A program made the position numbers and the translations under genes. From assembly GCF_029626225.1 (NCBI RefSeq), contig NZ_JARUBP010000001.1, positions 3,596,001 to 3,660,000 of the forward strand: 64,000 nt of DNA. Direction: 5' to 3'. This DNA comes from Asanoa sp. WMMD1127. GTDB lineage: Bacteria; Actinomycetota; Actinomycetes; Mycobacteriales; Micromonosporaceae. Below the pieces are notes generated by a model. The model saw only the letters and a program-made list of their open reading frames with translations. It ran no database searches and had not been told where the DNA came from. Numbering within the stretch: position 1 is the stretch's first letter; every line of letters begins with the position of its first letter. Of this stretch, positions 15,685 to 23,919 are shown in pieces.

Positions 15685-16870
15685 GGTCGACGAGGTCCGG
15701 CGGGCGCGGGTGGCGTTGACCATGCTCGCGGAGCCCGGCACGCGGGCCGTGCATCGGCTGGTCGCACGGCACGGTCCCGCGGTGGCCCTGGCAATGGCGA
15801 TGGCGGGTGATCTTCCTGATAAGGAGACCCGTGACGCGGTCGCGGCGCGCCTCGCCGCCGGTGATCCGCGCCCGGCGGCCGAGGCCGCGTTGGCGACCGG
15901 CGACCGGCTCGGCGCGCGCTTGGTTGTTCCGGAAGACGACGAGTGGCCCGCGCAGGTGTCATGCCTGGAGTGGGCCTTCATCCCCGGCGCCGACCGCCGC
16001 GTCGACAAGGAGATGGCGCCGCCGCTGTGCTTCTGGGTGCGCGGCGAGTGGCCGCTCGCCGAGGCGTTCGAGCGATCCGTGGCGATCGTCGGCGCTCGGG
16101 CGGCCACGCAATACGGCGAGCATGTCGCCACCGACCTCGCCTACGGCCTGGCCGAGCGCGAGTGGACAGTGGTCTCGGGCGGCGCGTTCGGCATCGACGC
16201 GGCGGCCCATCGGGGCGCGCTGGCCGCTGGCGGGCTGACCATCGCCGTCCTGGCGTGCGGCATCGACCGGGTCTACCCGGTGGCGCACACCGCGCTCTTC
16301 GACCGCATTCTCGAGACCGGCCTGTTGGTCACCGAGTGGCCGCCGGGCGCCGACCCGTTGCGGCCGCGCTTCCTGATCCGCAACCGGGTGATCGCCGCCG
16401 CCACCCGGGGGACGGTGCTGGTCGAGGCGGCCGCCCGCAGCGGCGCCACCCAGACCATGCGCCGGGCGTTGGCGGTGGATCGGCCGGCGATGGTCGTGCC
16501 GGGACCGGTCACCTCGGCGATGTCGGTGGGCTGTCACGAGATGCTGCGCCACGAATCTGCCCGCCTGGTGGCCAGCGCCGCCCACGTCCTGGAAGAGGTC
16601 GGCCGGATCGGCGCCGACCTGGCACCGACGCCCCAAGGGCCGGAGCACCCGCGCGACCAGCTCGACGACCAGGCGGCATTCGTCCTGGAGTCGATACCGC
16701 GCCGCGGCGCCGTCAACCCGGACGCCCTCGCGGTGAGCGCCGGCGTCGACATCCGCACCGTGCTGCGCAAGCTGACGCTGCTGGAGACGCTGGGCTTCGT
16801 CGTCCGCCGCGCCGGGGGCTACGCGTTGGCGCCGCCGCCGCGGCGCCCAGCCGAAGGCGACACGTCATGA
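15677..16870 (+). CDS. dprA: DNA-processing protein DprA
   Basis: DprA (397 residues) loads RecA on single-stranded DNA during transformation. The Rossmann-like core has VSGGAFGIDAAAHRGAL and RFLIRNRVIAA, and a winged-helix domain (about residues 335-385) follows. The ATG overlaps the 3' end of comM. The pairing with comM and the yraN-like gene indicates a DNA-processing operon. Natural competence in this organism is not shown by anything else in the window. Confidence 0.95.
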   Translation: MAEVDEVRRARVALTMLAEPGTRAVHRLVARHGPAVALAMAMAGDLPDKETRDAVAARLAAGDPRPAAEAALATGDRLGARLVVPEDDEWPAQVSCLEWAFIPGADRRVDKEMAPPLCFWVRGEWPLAEAFERSVAIVGARAATQYGEHVATDLAYGLAEREWTVVSGGAFGIDAAAHRGALAAGGLTIAVLACGIDRVYPVAHTALFDRILETGLLVTEWPPGADPLRPRFLIRNRVIAAATRGTVLVEAAARSGATQTMRRALAVDRPAMVVPGPVTSAMSVGCHEMLRHESARLVASAAHVLEEVGRIGADLAPTPQGPEHPRDQLDDQAAFVLESIPRRGAVNPDALAVSAGVDIRTVLRKLTLLETLGFVVRRAGGYALAPPPRRPAEGDTS

Positions 16871-17064
16871 GCACCTCGAGCGCCGCGATGCCCGCCGCGC
16901 GTCATTCGCTCCCGCGGGCCGGCTGGCCGCGCGGCCTCGTGGCGCGGCTGCTGACGGCGCGGGCGGTGATCGTCGACGTGATCGAGCTGGTGTGCGCGTC
17001 CCGGCCTGAGGACGTCGGGACGACGGGAGGAAGGGTGCGCGATGACCTACCTGACGGACGATGA
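16867..17064 (+). CDS. Small ORF overlapping the dprA stop, doubtful
   Basis: A 65-codon frame starts with ATG that overlaps the dprA stop (ATGA), the layout of coupled genes. The product is basic, has a short hydrophobic middle (LLTARAVIVDVIELV) and matches no family known to me. It overlaps by 23 bases the next small gene, which has its own strong ribosome binding site. It may be real but is weak. Confidence 0.25.
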   Translation: MSTSSAAMPAARHSLPRAGWPRGLVARLLTARAVIVDVIELVCASRPEDVGTTGGRVRDDLPDGR

Positions 17065-17305
17065 GCTGAACGCGCGCTTGGCCGCGGCCCGCGCGGCCGC
17101 CGCCCAGCGGAGAACCGAGCGCACTCGCCGGCGAGCGGCGTTCGCCGAGAACCGCACGCTCGGCCTTCAGATAAGACATGCGACCAGACTCGCCCGCCTC
17201 GACCGCGAACTGGCCGACATGCCCGAACCGCTCCCACCCCCGCGAGCCGCGCCCATCCAAGCCACCGCTGACGAACCCGGCGACCTCGGGCAGCTGCGCG
17301 GCTAA
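17042..17305 (+). CDS. Small charged protein of unknown function
   Basis: An 87-residue, arginine/alanine-rich, probably helical protein, starting MTYLTDDELNARLAAARAAAAQ. It has no membrane segment and no recognised domain. The evidence for it is the strong ribosome binding site GGGAGGAAGGG upstream of the ATG and its place after dprA. A coiled coil over residues 7-60 is likely. The function is unknown. Confidence 0.55.
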   Translation: MTYLTDDELNARLAAARAAAAQRRTERTRRRAAFAENRTLGLQIRHATRLARLDRELADMPEPLPPPRAAPIQATADEPGDLGQLRG

Positions 17306-17428
17306 ACCCGGCGCCGGCCATACCGTTCAGGGCCGTGCGCGTGGCGTGCGCCGCGAGTCCGGCGGCCGGTCGATATCGCACGGGCCCTCCGCCTCGCGGC
17401 GGGCGTGTCGCCGCGCCGACGGCGGTTG

Positions 17429-17662
17429 ATCGCCGCGTGGCCGCGCAAGGCGCGCTGTGGTCGACCGCGTGGATCACCGTGCGGCCTCGCAGCGCGACGG
17501 TGGTTGGTCGCCGCGTGGCCGCGCAAGGCGCGCGGTGGTCGACCGCGTGGATCACCGTGCGGCCTCGCGGCGCGACGGTGGTTGGTCGCCGCGTGGCCGC
17601 GCAAGGCGCGCGGTGGTCGACCGCGTGGATCACCGTGCGGCCTCGCGGCGCCACGGCGGCCG
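17429..17662. repeat. 78-bp tandem repeat, three copies
   Basis: Three units start at 17429, 17507 and 17585, nearly identical to one another. Each begins GTCGCCGCGTGGCCGCGCAA or close and holds a possible hairpin GGTGGTC-N9-GATCACC (7 bp with one G-U). A degenerate piece precedes the array. Several frames stay open because 78 is a multiple of 3, but no ribosome binding site or family match is seen, so I treat it as non-coding. Confidence 0.8.
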
Positions 17663-17784
17663 GCCTCACGCAGCCTCCGTCGCGACCGCATCCGACAGCC
17701 GGGCGCATATGCGGCATATCGGCAGTCGGTTGTCCTGGGGAAAGGACTGGCTGAGGTGGCGAAAGGGCGTGCTGGCAGACGGCG
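17663..17784. other. Upstream region of rpsB, no gene seen
   Basis: This part of the 679-base gap between the small gene and rpsB has no supported coding sequence. It contains a GCATATGC palindrome near 17705 but nothing clearly regulatory. Confidence 0.3.
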
Positions 17785-17820
17785 TACACTTGGGTTTTGG
17801 CGACCGCCGCAGGGCGGTCG
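17785..17820 (+). promoter_or_regulatory. Candidate rpsB promoter and leader hairpin
   Basis: TACACT at 17785-17790 is a possible -10 box. It is followed at once by a perfect 8-bp stem with a GCAG loop (CGACCGCC 17801-17808, GGCGGTCG 17813-17820), which would be the 5' end of a leader of about 190 nt. The -35 box is not clear. The layout fits ribosomal protein S2 leader control. Confidence 0.4.
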
Positions 17821-17984
17821 ACCTCGCGCGCCCTTCTCGCGTTCGCGTCCTTGTGGCTCGAGGTGAGCGACGGTCCCCTGGTCCCGATCTTCGATTGGGC
17901 CCACCATGGCCGACGACCGGGCGCCAGGACGCTCGGCCACCCGGCCGGCGTGACAACCAGGGACAACACGAGGAGCGCCCCACC

Positions 17985-18815
17985 ATGGCCGTTGTGACCA
18001 TGCGCCAGCTGCTGGAGAGCGGTGTCCACTTCGGGCACCAGACCCGGCGCTGGAACCCGAAGATGAAGCGCTTCATCTTCACCGAGCGTAACGGTATTTA
18101 CATCATCGACCTGCGCCAGACGCTCGACTACATCGAGAAGGCGTACGACTTCGTCCGTAACACCGTTGCCGAGGGTGGCAGCGTGCTGTTCGTCGGCACG
18201 AAGAAGCAGGCGCAGGAAGCGATTTCCGAGCAGGCGTCGCGGGTGGGCATGCCCTACGTCAACCACCGTTGGCTGGGCGGCATGCTGACGAACTTCCAGA
18301 CGGTCTACAAGCGGCTGCAGCGGATGAAGGAGCTCGAGGCGCTCGGCGACCTCAGCGGCACCGCTGCCGGCTACACCAAGAAGGAGACCCTGCAGCTCTC
18401 GCGCGAGAAGGACAAGCTGACCCGCACCCTGGGCGGCCTGCGCGACATGCAGAAGGTCCCGGCCGCGGTCTGGATCGTGGACACCAAGAAGGAGCACATC
18501 GCGGTTGACGAGGCTCGCAAGCTGGGCATTCCGGTCATCGCGGTGCTCGACACCAACTGCGACCCGGACGAGGTCGACTTCCCGATCCCGGGCAACGACG
18601 ACGCCATCCGGTCGGCCGAGCTGCTGACCAAGGTCGTCGCCGCCGCCGTGGCCGACGGGCTGATCGCGCGGTCGGGTCGGGGTCAGCGCGGCACCGACGA
18701 GAAGCCGGAAGCGGGCGTGGTCGGCGCCGACGAGCCGCTGGCCGAGTGGGAGCGCGAGCTCCTCGAGGGTGCCGACAAGAAGGCCGACGAGTCGGCCACC
18801 GTCGCCGCCGAATGA
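17985..18815 (+). CDS. rpsB: 30S ribosomal protein S2
   Basis: S2 (276 residues) binds the 30S subunit. The family pattern begins [22 protein letters not shown], followed by IYIIDLRQT and [12 protein letters not shown]. The C-terminal region beyond residue 230 is a charged tail, as in other actinobacteria. The ATG follows GAGGAG nine bases upstream; longer in-frame extensions into the repeat region are rejected. It is paired with tsf, as usual. Confidence 0.97.
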   Translation: MAVVTMRQLLESGVHFGHQTRRWNPKMKRFIFTERNGIYIIDLRQTLDYIEKAYDFVRNTVAEGGSVLFVGTKKQAQEAISEQASRVGMPYVNHRWLGGMLTNFQTVYKRLQRMKELEALGDLSGTAAGYTKKETLQLSREKDKLTRTLGGLRDMQKVPAAVWIVDTKKEHIAVDEARKLGIPVIAVLDTNCDPDEVDFPIPGNDDAIRSAELLTKVVAAAVADGLIARSGRGQRGTDEKPEAGVVGADEPLAEWERELLEGADKKADESATVAAE

Positions 18816-18822
18816 GCTGGTC

Positions 18823-18850
18823 CCGGGTCCGCCCCACCGGGCGGGCCCGG
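18823..18850 (+). terminator. rpsB-tsf intergenic attenuator hairpin
   Basis: A 12-bp stem (18823-18834 with 18839-18850, one G-U pair) closes a four-base loop 8 bases after the rpsB stop. There is no T-tract. It probably reduces transcription into tsf, as intergenic rpsB-tsf hairpins do in other bacteria. Confidence 0.55.
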
Positions 18851-18883
18851 CCACGACCCCACTAACCATCAAAAGAGAGAGTC

Positions 18884-19720
18884 ATGGCTGACTTCACCGC
18901 CGCGGACGTCAAGAAGCTCCGCGATCTCACCGGCGCCGGCATGATGGACAGCAAGAAGGCGCTCACCGAGGCCGACGGCGACTTCGACAAGGCCGTCGAG
19001 TTCCTGCGGATCAAGGGTGCCAAGGACGTCGGCAAGCGCGCCGGGCGTACCGCCGCCAACGGTCTGGTCGCCCACTCCGGCCGGGCGCTGCTCGAGCTCA
19101 ACTGCGAGACCGACTTCGTCGCCAAGAACGCCGACTTCATCGCGCTCGCCCAGCAGCTCGTCGAGCACGCCGCGACCGCCGGCGTCACCGACGTCGAGGC
19201 GCTGCTGGCCAGCAAGCTGGCCGACGGCCGCACCGTGGCCGACACCGTCCAGGAAGCCTCGGCCAAGATCGGCGAGAAGCTCGTCCTCAACCGCTTCGCG
19301 GTGATCGACGGCGACGAGCCGGTGGCCGTCTACCTGCACCGCAAGAGCCAGGACCTGCCGCCCGCGGTCGGTGTCCTGGTCGCCTACAGCGGCAAGAGCG
19401 ACGAGGCCGCCGACGCCGACGCGCGTGGCGTGGCCATGCAGGTCGCCGCGATGCGCCCCAAGTACCTCAACCGTGACGAGGTGCCGGGCGACGTCGTCGA
19501 GTCGGAGCGCCGGATCGCCGAGCAGACCGCTCGCGAGGAGGGCAAGCCGGAGGCCGCGCTGCCGAAGATCGTCGAGGGGCGCACCAACGCGTTCTTCAAG
19601 GACTTCGTGCTGCTGGAGCAGTCCTCGGTCGCCGACAACAAGAAGACCGTCAAGCAGGTCGTCAGCGAGGCCGGCATCGAGCTCACGCGGTTCGTCCGCT
19701 TCGAGGTCGGCCAGGCCTGA
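18884..19720 (+). CDS. tsf: Elongation factor Ts
   Basis: EF-Ts (278 residues), the nucleotide exchange factor for EF-Tu. The UBA-like N-terminal domain is seen in [24 protein letters not shown], followed by the TDFVAKN core motif in [13 protein letters not shown]. The ATG follows AAAAGAGAG. The gene lies between rpsB and pyrH in the standard order. Confidence 0.97.
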   Translation: MADFTAADVKKLRDLTGAGMMDSKKALTEADGDFDKAVEFLRIKGAKDVGKRAGRTAANGLVAHSGRALLELNCETDFVAKNADFIALAQQLVEHAATAGVTDVEALLASKLADGRTVADTVQEASAKIGEKLVLNRFAVIDGDEPVAVYLHRKSQDLPPAVGVLVAYSGKSDEAADADARGVAMQVAAMRPKYLNRDEVPGDVVESERRIAEQTAREEGKPEAALPKIVEGRTNAFFKDFVLLEQSSVADNKKTVKQVVSEAGIELTRFVRFEVGQA

Positions 19721-19730
19721 CCGGGTCGTC

Positions 19731-19782
19731 GCGCCCCCGTCCGTCAAGGGCGGGGGCGCACTCACCGGCCGGCGCGCCGGTG
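19731..19782 (+). terminator. Two hairpins after tsf
   Basis: The first has a 9-bp stem (GCGCCCCCG 19731-19739, CGGGGGCGC 19751-19759). The second has a 7-bp stem (CACCGGC 19763-19769, GCCGGTG 19776-19782). Together they look like a terminator of the rpsB-tsf unit. A TACGCT box at 19797-19802 could then start the pyrH transcript. Confidence 0.55.
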
Positions 19783-19796
19783 GCCCGCGAGGGCAA

Positions 19797-19802
19797 TACG
19801 CT
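19797..19802 (+). promoter_or_regulatory. Candidate pyrH -10 box TACGCT
   Basis: TACGCT follows the tsf terminator hairpins, 45 bases before pyrH. No -35 box is visible. Confidence 0.3.
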
Positions 19803-19846
19803 CCACCTGGCACCGCACCGGTGCCGAAGCGACGAGAGGCGGTCGG

Positions 19847-20617
19847 ATGACGGACGTGGCAGGCGAGACGACATGGCCGGTCGAAGACCCCACCGCGCCG
19901 CCCCCGGGCAGGCCCCGCCGGGTCGTCCTCAAGCTTTCCGGTGAGGTGTTCGGCGGCGGCATGGTCGGCGTCGACCCCGACGTGGTGCAGGCCGTGGCCC
20001 GCCAGATCGCGGCCGTCGTGCGCCGCGGCGTCCAGGTCGCCGTCGTCGTCGGCGGTGGCAACTTCTTCCGGGGCGCCGAGCTGCAGAAGCGCGGCATGGA
20101 CCGGGCCCGCGCCGACTACATGGGCATGCTCGGCACCGTCATGAACTGCCTGGCCCTCCAGGACTTCCTGGAGAAGGAAGGCATCGAGACCCGCGTGCAG
20201 AGCGCGATCACGATGGCCCAGGTCGCCGAGCCCTACATCCCACTGCGCGCCATCCGCCACCTCGAGAAGGGGCGCGTCGTGATCTTCGGTGCCGGCGCCG
20301 GGATGCCGTACTTCTCGACCGACACCGTCGCCGCCCAGCGGGCGCTGGAGATCCGGGCCGACGTGGTGCTGATGAGCAAGAACGGGGTCGACGGGGTCTA
20401 CACCGCCGATCCGCGCACCGATCCCACGGCCAGCAAGTTCGACTCGGTCACGTTCGCCGAGGTGCTCCGGCGCGGGCTGCGGGTCGCCGACGCGGCCGCG
20501 TTCAGCCTCTGCGAGGAGAACGGCCTGCCCATGCTGGTGTTCGGCGCCGAGGGCGACGACACGATCATGCGGGCCGTCGCCGGTGAGCGCATCGGCACCT
20601 TGATTACCGCCAACTGA
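19847..20617 (+). CDS. pyrH: Uridylate kinase
   Basis: UMP kinase (256 residues), which makes UDP from UMP in pyrimidine synthesis. Family motifs are [13 protein letters not shown] near residue 28, [11 protein letters not shown] near residue 66, and [18 protein letters not shown]. The N-terminal 24 residues are an extra disordered lead-in. The ATG is preceded by a GAGAGG-type ribosome binding site. The position before frr is conserved. Confidence 0.96.
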   Translation: MTDVAGETTWPVEDPTAPPPGRPRRVVLKLSGEVFGGGMVGVDPDVVQAVARQIAAVVRRGVQVAVVVGGGNFFRGAELQKRGMDRARADYMGMLGTVMNCLALQDFLEKEGIETRVQSAITMAQVAEPYIPLRAIRHLEKGRVVIFGAGAGMPYFSTDTVAAQRALEIRADVVLMSKNGVDGVYTADPRTDPTASKFDSVTFAEVLRRGLRVADAAAFSLCEENGLPMLVFGAEGDDTIMRAVAGERIGTLITAN

Positions 20618-20649
20618 GTGCCACATCTTAGAAGGAGGCGACGGACCCG

Positions 20650-21207
20650 GTGATCGACGACACACTCCTCGAGGCCGAGGAGAAGATGGACGGCGCGGTC
20701 AACCACGCCAAGGAGGAGTTCGCCGCGATCCGCACCGGGCGGGCCAACGCGGCGATGTTCTCCAAGATCATCATCGACTATTACGGCACGCCGACGCCGC
20801 TGACCCAGATGGCGTCCGTCGGCACACCGGAGCCGCGGATGGCGATCATCAAGCCGTACGACAACTCGCAGCTCGGCGCGATGGAGAAGGCGATCCGCGA
20901 CTCGGACCTCGGGGTCAACCCCAACAACGAGGGCAACCAGCTGCGCATCATCCTGCCGCAGATGACAGAGGAGCGGCGCCGCGAGATGATCAAGGTCGCG
21001 CGGCACAAGGGCGAGGAGGCCAAGATCGCCGTACGCAACGTGCGGCGCAAGGCCAAGGAGGAGCTCGACCGGCTGGTGAAGGACGGCGAGACCGGGGAAG
21101 ACGACGGTCGCCGGGCCGAGAAGGACCTCGACGACCTGACCCATCGGTACGTCACCCAGATCGACGAACTCCTCAAGCACAAGGAGACCGAGCTGCTCGA
21201 GGTCTGA
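20650..21207 (+). CDS. frr: Ribosome recycling factor
   Basis: RRF (185 residues) splits the ribosome after termination together with EF-G. The family pattern is seen in [28 protein letters not shown] and [16 protein letters not shown]. The GTG start is preceded by AGAAGGAGGCGA, a strong ribosome binding site. It is 32 bases after pyrH, so one transcript is likely. Confidence 0.96.
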   Translation: MIDDTLLEAEEKMDGAVNHAKEEFAAIRTGRANAAMFSKIIIDYYGTPTPLTQMASVGTPEPRMAIIKPYDNSQLGAMEKAIRDSDLGVNPNNEGNQLRIILPQMTEERRREMIKVARHKGEEAKIAVRNVRRKAKEELDRLVKDGETGEDDGRRAEKDLDDLTHRYVTQIDELLKHKETELLEV

Positions 21208-21230
21208 GCGGGAGGTCGCCTCGGGTGCAG

Positions 21231-21236
21231 TAGGCT
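21231..21236 (+). promoter_or_regulatory. Candidate cdsA promoter -10 box TAGGCT
   Basis: TAGGCT lies in the frr-cdsA gap. It would give a leader of about 45 nt before the small leader ORF at 21290. Confidence 0.35.
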
Positions 21237-21289
21237 CGGCACGATTCCTCCTGGTCAGGAGATCGATAGGCGAAGGGGGGCTCGGCGAC

Positions 21290-21325
21290 ATGTGGCGTTC
21301 GACGACGGGCCCGGTTGTGGGCTGA
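21290..21325 (+). CDS. Possible 11-residue leader peptide before cdsA
   Basis: An ATG at 21290 is preceded by a strong ribosome binding site (GAAGGGGGG). The frame MWRSTTGPVVG ends in a TGA whose last base is the first base of the cdsA ATG (TGATG). This is the layout of a coupled leader peptide. The alternative is that the overlapping GTG at 21292 is a longer start of cdsA itself. Confidence 0.35.
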   Translation: MWRSTTGPVVG

Positions 21326-22449
21326 TGTCCTACTCCGACCCCTATCCGGGCGTTGATCCGCATCGGGCGCGGCACCCAGGTGTCGCGCCCGAGGAGTACG
21401 GCGGCCAGGACTTCCACGCCAACCTCGAGGTGCCGGGTTGGGCGGGCCCCACGCAGCCCGTCCCCGAAACGGACCCCGCCGGCAACGGCTTCGCCGCCGA
21501 CACCGCGCAGCTGCCCGTGGTCGCGCCCCAGACCGGCAGCGGGGACGGGAGCGACCCGGGGGACGCCACCGCACCCAGGCGTCCGGGCCCCGGCCGCCGC
21601 CGCGCCGGACCAGGCCGCCCGCCGACCGTCCAGAAGACCAGCCGCGCCGGGCGCAACCTGCCCGCGGCGATCGCCGTCGGCGTCACCCTCGGCGCGGTCC
21701 TGCTCGTCTCGCTCTACGTCTACAAGCTCGCCTTCCTCGGCGTCCTCGCGCTGGCCGTGGCGGTCGGCATCTGGGAGGTCAGCCGGGCCCTGCGTGAGGT
21801 CCGCGCCCACCCGCCGACGATCCCGCTGATCGCGGGCGGGGTGCTGATGATCGGCCTGGCCTGGTACGCCGGCGCCGACGCCCTGCTCCTCGGCCTCGTG
21901 GCGACCCTGCTGGCGGCGACCGTCTGGCGGCTTGCCGACGGCCCCAAGGACTTCAGACGCGACCTGACCGCGTCCGCGCTGATCGCGGTCTACGTGCCGT
22001 TCCTGGCGGGCTTCGCCGCGCTGCTGGCGGTTCCGCCGGACGGCGCCGACCGGGTCCTGGTCGTGCTCATCGGCGTCGTGCTCTCCGACACCGGCGGTTA
22101 CGCCGCCGGCGTCTTCCTCGGGCGCCGGCCGATGGCGCCGACGATCAGCCCGAAGAAGTCCTGGGAGGGCTTCGGCGGTTCGCTGACCGCGGCCGCGATC
22201 GGTACGGCCCTGAGCTGCTACTTCCTGCTCGGCGTCGACTTCTGGTGGGGCGCGCTGATCGGCGCGGCGATCAGTGTGGCGGCGGTGCTCGGCGACCTAG
22301 GCGAGTCGATGCTCAAGCGCGACCTGGGCGTCAAGGACATGAGCCGCCTGCTGCCGGGGCACGGCGGCCTGATGGACCGCCTCGACTCCATCCTGTTCGC
22401 GGTGCCCACCGCTTACCTGCTGCTGTCGATCTTCGCGCCCGTCCGCTGA
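21325..22449 (+). CDS. cdsA: Phosphatidate cytidylyltransferase
   Basis: CDP-diacylglycerol synthase (374 residues), an integral membrane enzyme that makes the phospholipid precursor CDP-DAG. The first 110 residues are polar, proline- and glycine-rich and cytosolic; about eight membrane segments follow. The family signature is SMLKRDLGVKDMSRLL followed by PGHGGLMDRLDS near the C-terminus. The ATG at 21325 overlaps the end of an upstream mini-ORF; a GTG at 21292 in the same frame would add 11 residues. The gene follows frr as in other actinobacteria. Confidence 0.92.
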   Translation: MSYSDPYPGVDPHRARHPGVAPEEYGGQDFHANLEVPGWAGPTQPVPETDPAGNGFAADTAQLPVVAPQTGSGDGSDPGDATAPRRPGPGRRRAGPGRPPTVQKTSRAGRNLPAAIAVGVTLGAVLLVSLYVYKLAFLGVLALAVAVGIWEVSRALREVRAHPPTIPLIAGGVLMIGLAWYAGADALLLGLVATLLAATVWRLADGPKDFRRDLTASALIAVYVPFLAGFAALLAVPPDGADRVLVVLIGVVLSDTGGYAAGVFLGRRPMAPTISPKKSWEGFGGSLTAAAIGTALSCYFLLGVDFWWGALIGAAISVAAVLGDLGESMLKRDLGVKDMSRLLPGHGGLMDRLDSILFAVPTAYLLLSIFAPVR

Positions 22450-22476
22450 AGGCGTGGTTTCGCACGCTTCGAGTCG

Positions 22477-22512
22477 CCGGTTCTCCAATCGGTTCGATTG
22501 CCGGACCTTTTG
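22477..22512. terminator. Candidate terminator after cdsA
   Basis: CAATCG (22486-22491) pairs with CGATTG (22495-22500) inside outer CCGG arms, followed by ACCTTTTG. It is a weak rho-independent-like structure. The region is AT-richer than its surroundings. Confidence 0.4.
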
Positions 22513-22757
22513 TGCGTTGCTGCCGGCCTGTCGGGCTATTTGCTATTCATACAACCGCGGGCCACTCCAGCCATTCGGATAAGGCAGCTTTCGGCGCGCG
22601 GACCTGGCAGCGAAGCGGAGCGAGCGGTGCGCGCGGGAGCGAGCGGTCGTGCCCACGACGAACGTGCGTCGATGAATTGGCATTTGATCTTCGGCACTAT
22701 GTTCGGCCACCCGGGCAGGTGAAGGTGATCGAACAGTCGTGGGAGACTTGAGCCGCC
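22513..22757. other. Gap between cdsA and rlmN
   Basis: This stretch has no supported gene. It contains an AT-richer part (about 22500-22590) and one copy of a dispersed intergenic repeat (22601-22661). The rlmN ribosome binding site GGGAG lies close to 22740. Confidence 0.4.
22601..22661 (+). repeat. Dispersed intergenic repeat, copy A
   Basis: GACCTGGCAGCGAAGCGGAG continues into GCGAGCGGT and GGGAGCGA. The same order of blocks is found at 25261-25330 and, inverted, at 58261-58346; a shortened copy is at 54851-54908. Confidence 0.7.
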
Positions 22758-23876
22758 ATGACGAGCCTGCCCATCATCCAGTCCGACGCCGCCCCCGCCC
22801 GGCGCGCGGCCATGCCGCCGCGCCACCTTGCCGATCTTGATGTCGCCGGGCGCGAAGCCGCTCTGGTCGCGCTGGGTGAGCCCCGCTTCCGCGCGCGCCA
22901 GTTGTCGACCCACTACTTCGGGCGGCTGGTGCGTGATCCCGACGCGATGACCGACCTGCCGGCGGCCAGTCGGGCGAAGATCGCGGAGGATCTGCTGCCG
23001 CGGCTGTTGACGCCGGTACGCGAGATGGCCTGCGACGACGGCGCCACGCGCAAGGCGTTGTGGCGGCTGCACGACAACTCGCTGGTCGAGAGCGTGCTGA
23101 TGGGCTACCCGGACCGGGTCACGGTCTGCATCTCCAGCCAGGCGGGCTGTGGCATGGCGTGCCCGTTCTGCGCCACCGGCCAGGCCGGGCTCACCCGCAA
23201 CCTGTCCACCGCGGAGATCGTCGACCAGGCGGTCTATCTCGCCGGTGTGGCGGCGTCGGGTGCGGTCGCGGGATCGCCGGCGCGGCTCTCGCACGTGGTG
23301 TTCATGGGGATGGGCGAGCCGCTGGCCAACTACAACCGGGTGCTGGCCGCCGTGCGCCGGCTGACCTCGCCCGCGCCGGAAGGGCTCGGCCTCTCGCAGC
23401 GACACATCACGATCTCGACGGTCGGCCTCGTCCCGGCGATGCGCAAGCTCGCCGAGGAAGACCTCCAGGTGACTCTTGCGTTGTCGCTGCACGCGCCCGA
23501 TGATGATCTGCGCGATGAACTGGTGCCGGTCAACCAACGGTGGAAGGTGGCCCAGGTGCTCGACGCCGCGTGGCACTACGCGGATCGCACGGGGCGCCGT
23601 GTTTCCGTCGAATACGCGATGATCAAGGACGTGAACGACCAGCCCTGGCGAGCCGATCTGCTCGGTCGCCTGCTGGCGGGGCGGCTCGCGCACGTCAACC
23701 TGATCCCGCTCAACCCGACTCCGGGCAGTCGGTGGGACGCGAGTGCCAAGCCGGTCGAACGCGAGTTCGTCCGGAGGCTGCGCGCGGCGGGCGTGTCGAC
23801 TACCGTGCGTGACACCAGAGGTCGCGAGATTGACGGCGCGTGCGGTCAGCTCGCCGCGGCCGAGGTGACGACATGA
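22758..23876 (+). CDS. rlmN: 23S rRNA/tRNA (adenine-C2)-methyltransferase RlmN
   Basis: A radical S-adenosylmethionine enzyme (372 residues) that methylates C2 of A2503 in 23S rRNA and A37 of some tRNAs. The 4Fe-4S site is C-GMA-C-PF-C in [12 protein letters not shown]. The [14 protein letters not shown] block and the C-terminal GACGQL with the methyl-carrying cysteine are present. The ATG start is plausible with GGGAG upstream. The gene follows cdsA across a 308-base gap. Confidence 0.95.
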   Translation: MTSLPIIQSDAAPARRAAMPPRHLADLDVAGREAALVALGEPRFRARQLSTHYFGRLVRDPDAMTDLPAASRAKIAEDLLPRLLTPVREMACDDGATRKALWRLHDNSLVESVLMGYPDRVTVCISSQAGCGMACPFCATGQAGLTRNLSTAEIVDQAVYLAGVAASGAVAGSPARLSHVVFMGMGEPLANYNRVLAAVRRLTSPAPEGLGLSQRHITISTVGLVPAMRKLAEEDLQVTLALSLHAPDDDLRDELVPVNQRWKVAQVLDAAWHYADRTGRRVSVEYAMIKDVNDQPWRADLLGRLLAGRLAHVNLIPLNPTPGSRWDASAKPVEREFVRRLRAAGVSTTVRDTRGREIDGACGQLAAAEVTT

Positions 23877-23919
23877 CCGCGTTCGGGGCCGCGGCCGAGC
23901 GAACTAACCAGGAGACATA

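Noticed and set aside
22470-22512. tRNA-like GGTTCGATT sequence after cdsA
   Set aside because: Only the T-arm-like piece is present. There is no acceptor, D or anticodon stem around it, and it is better explained as a hairpin.
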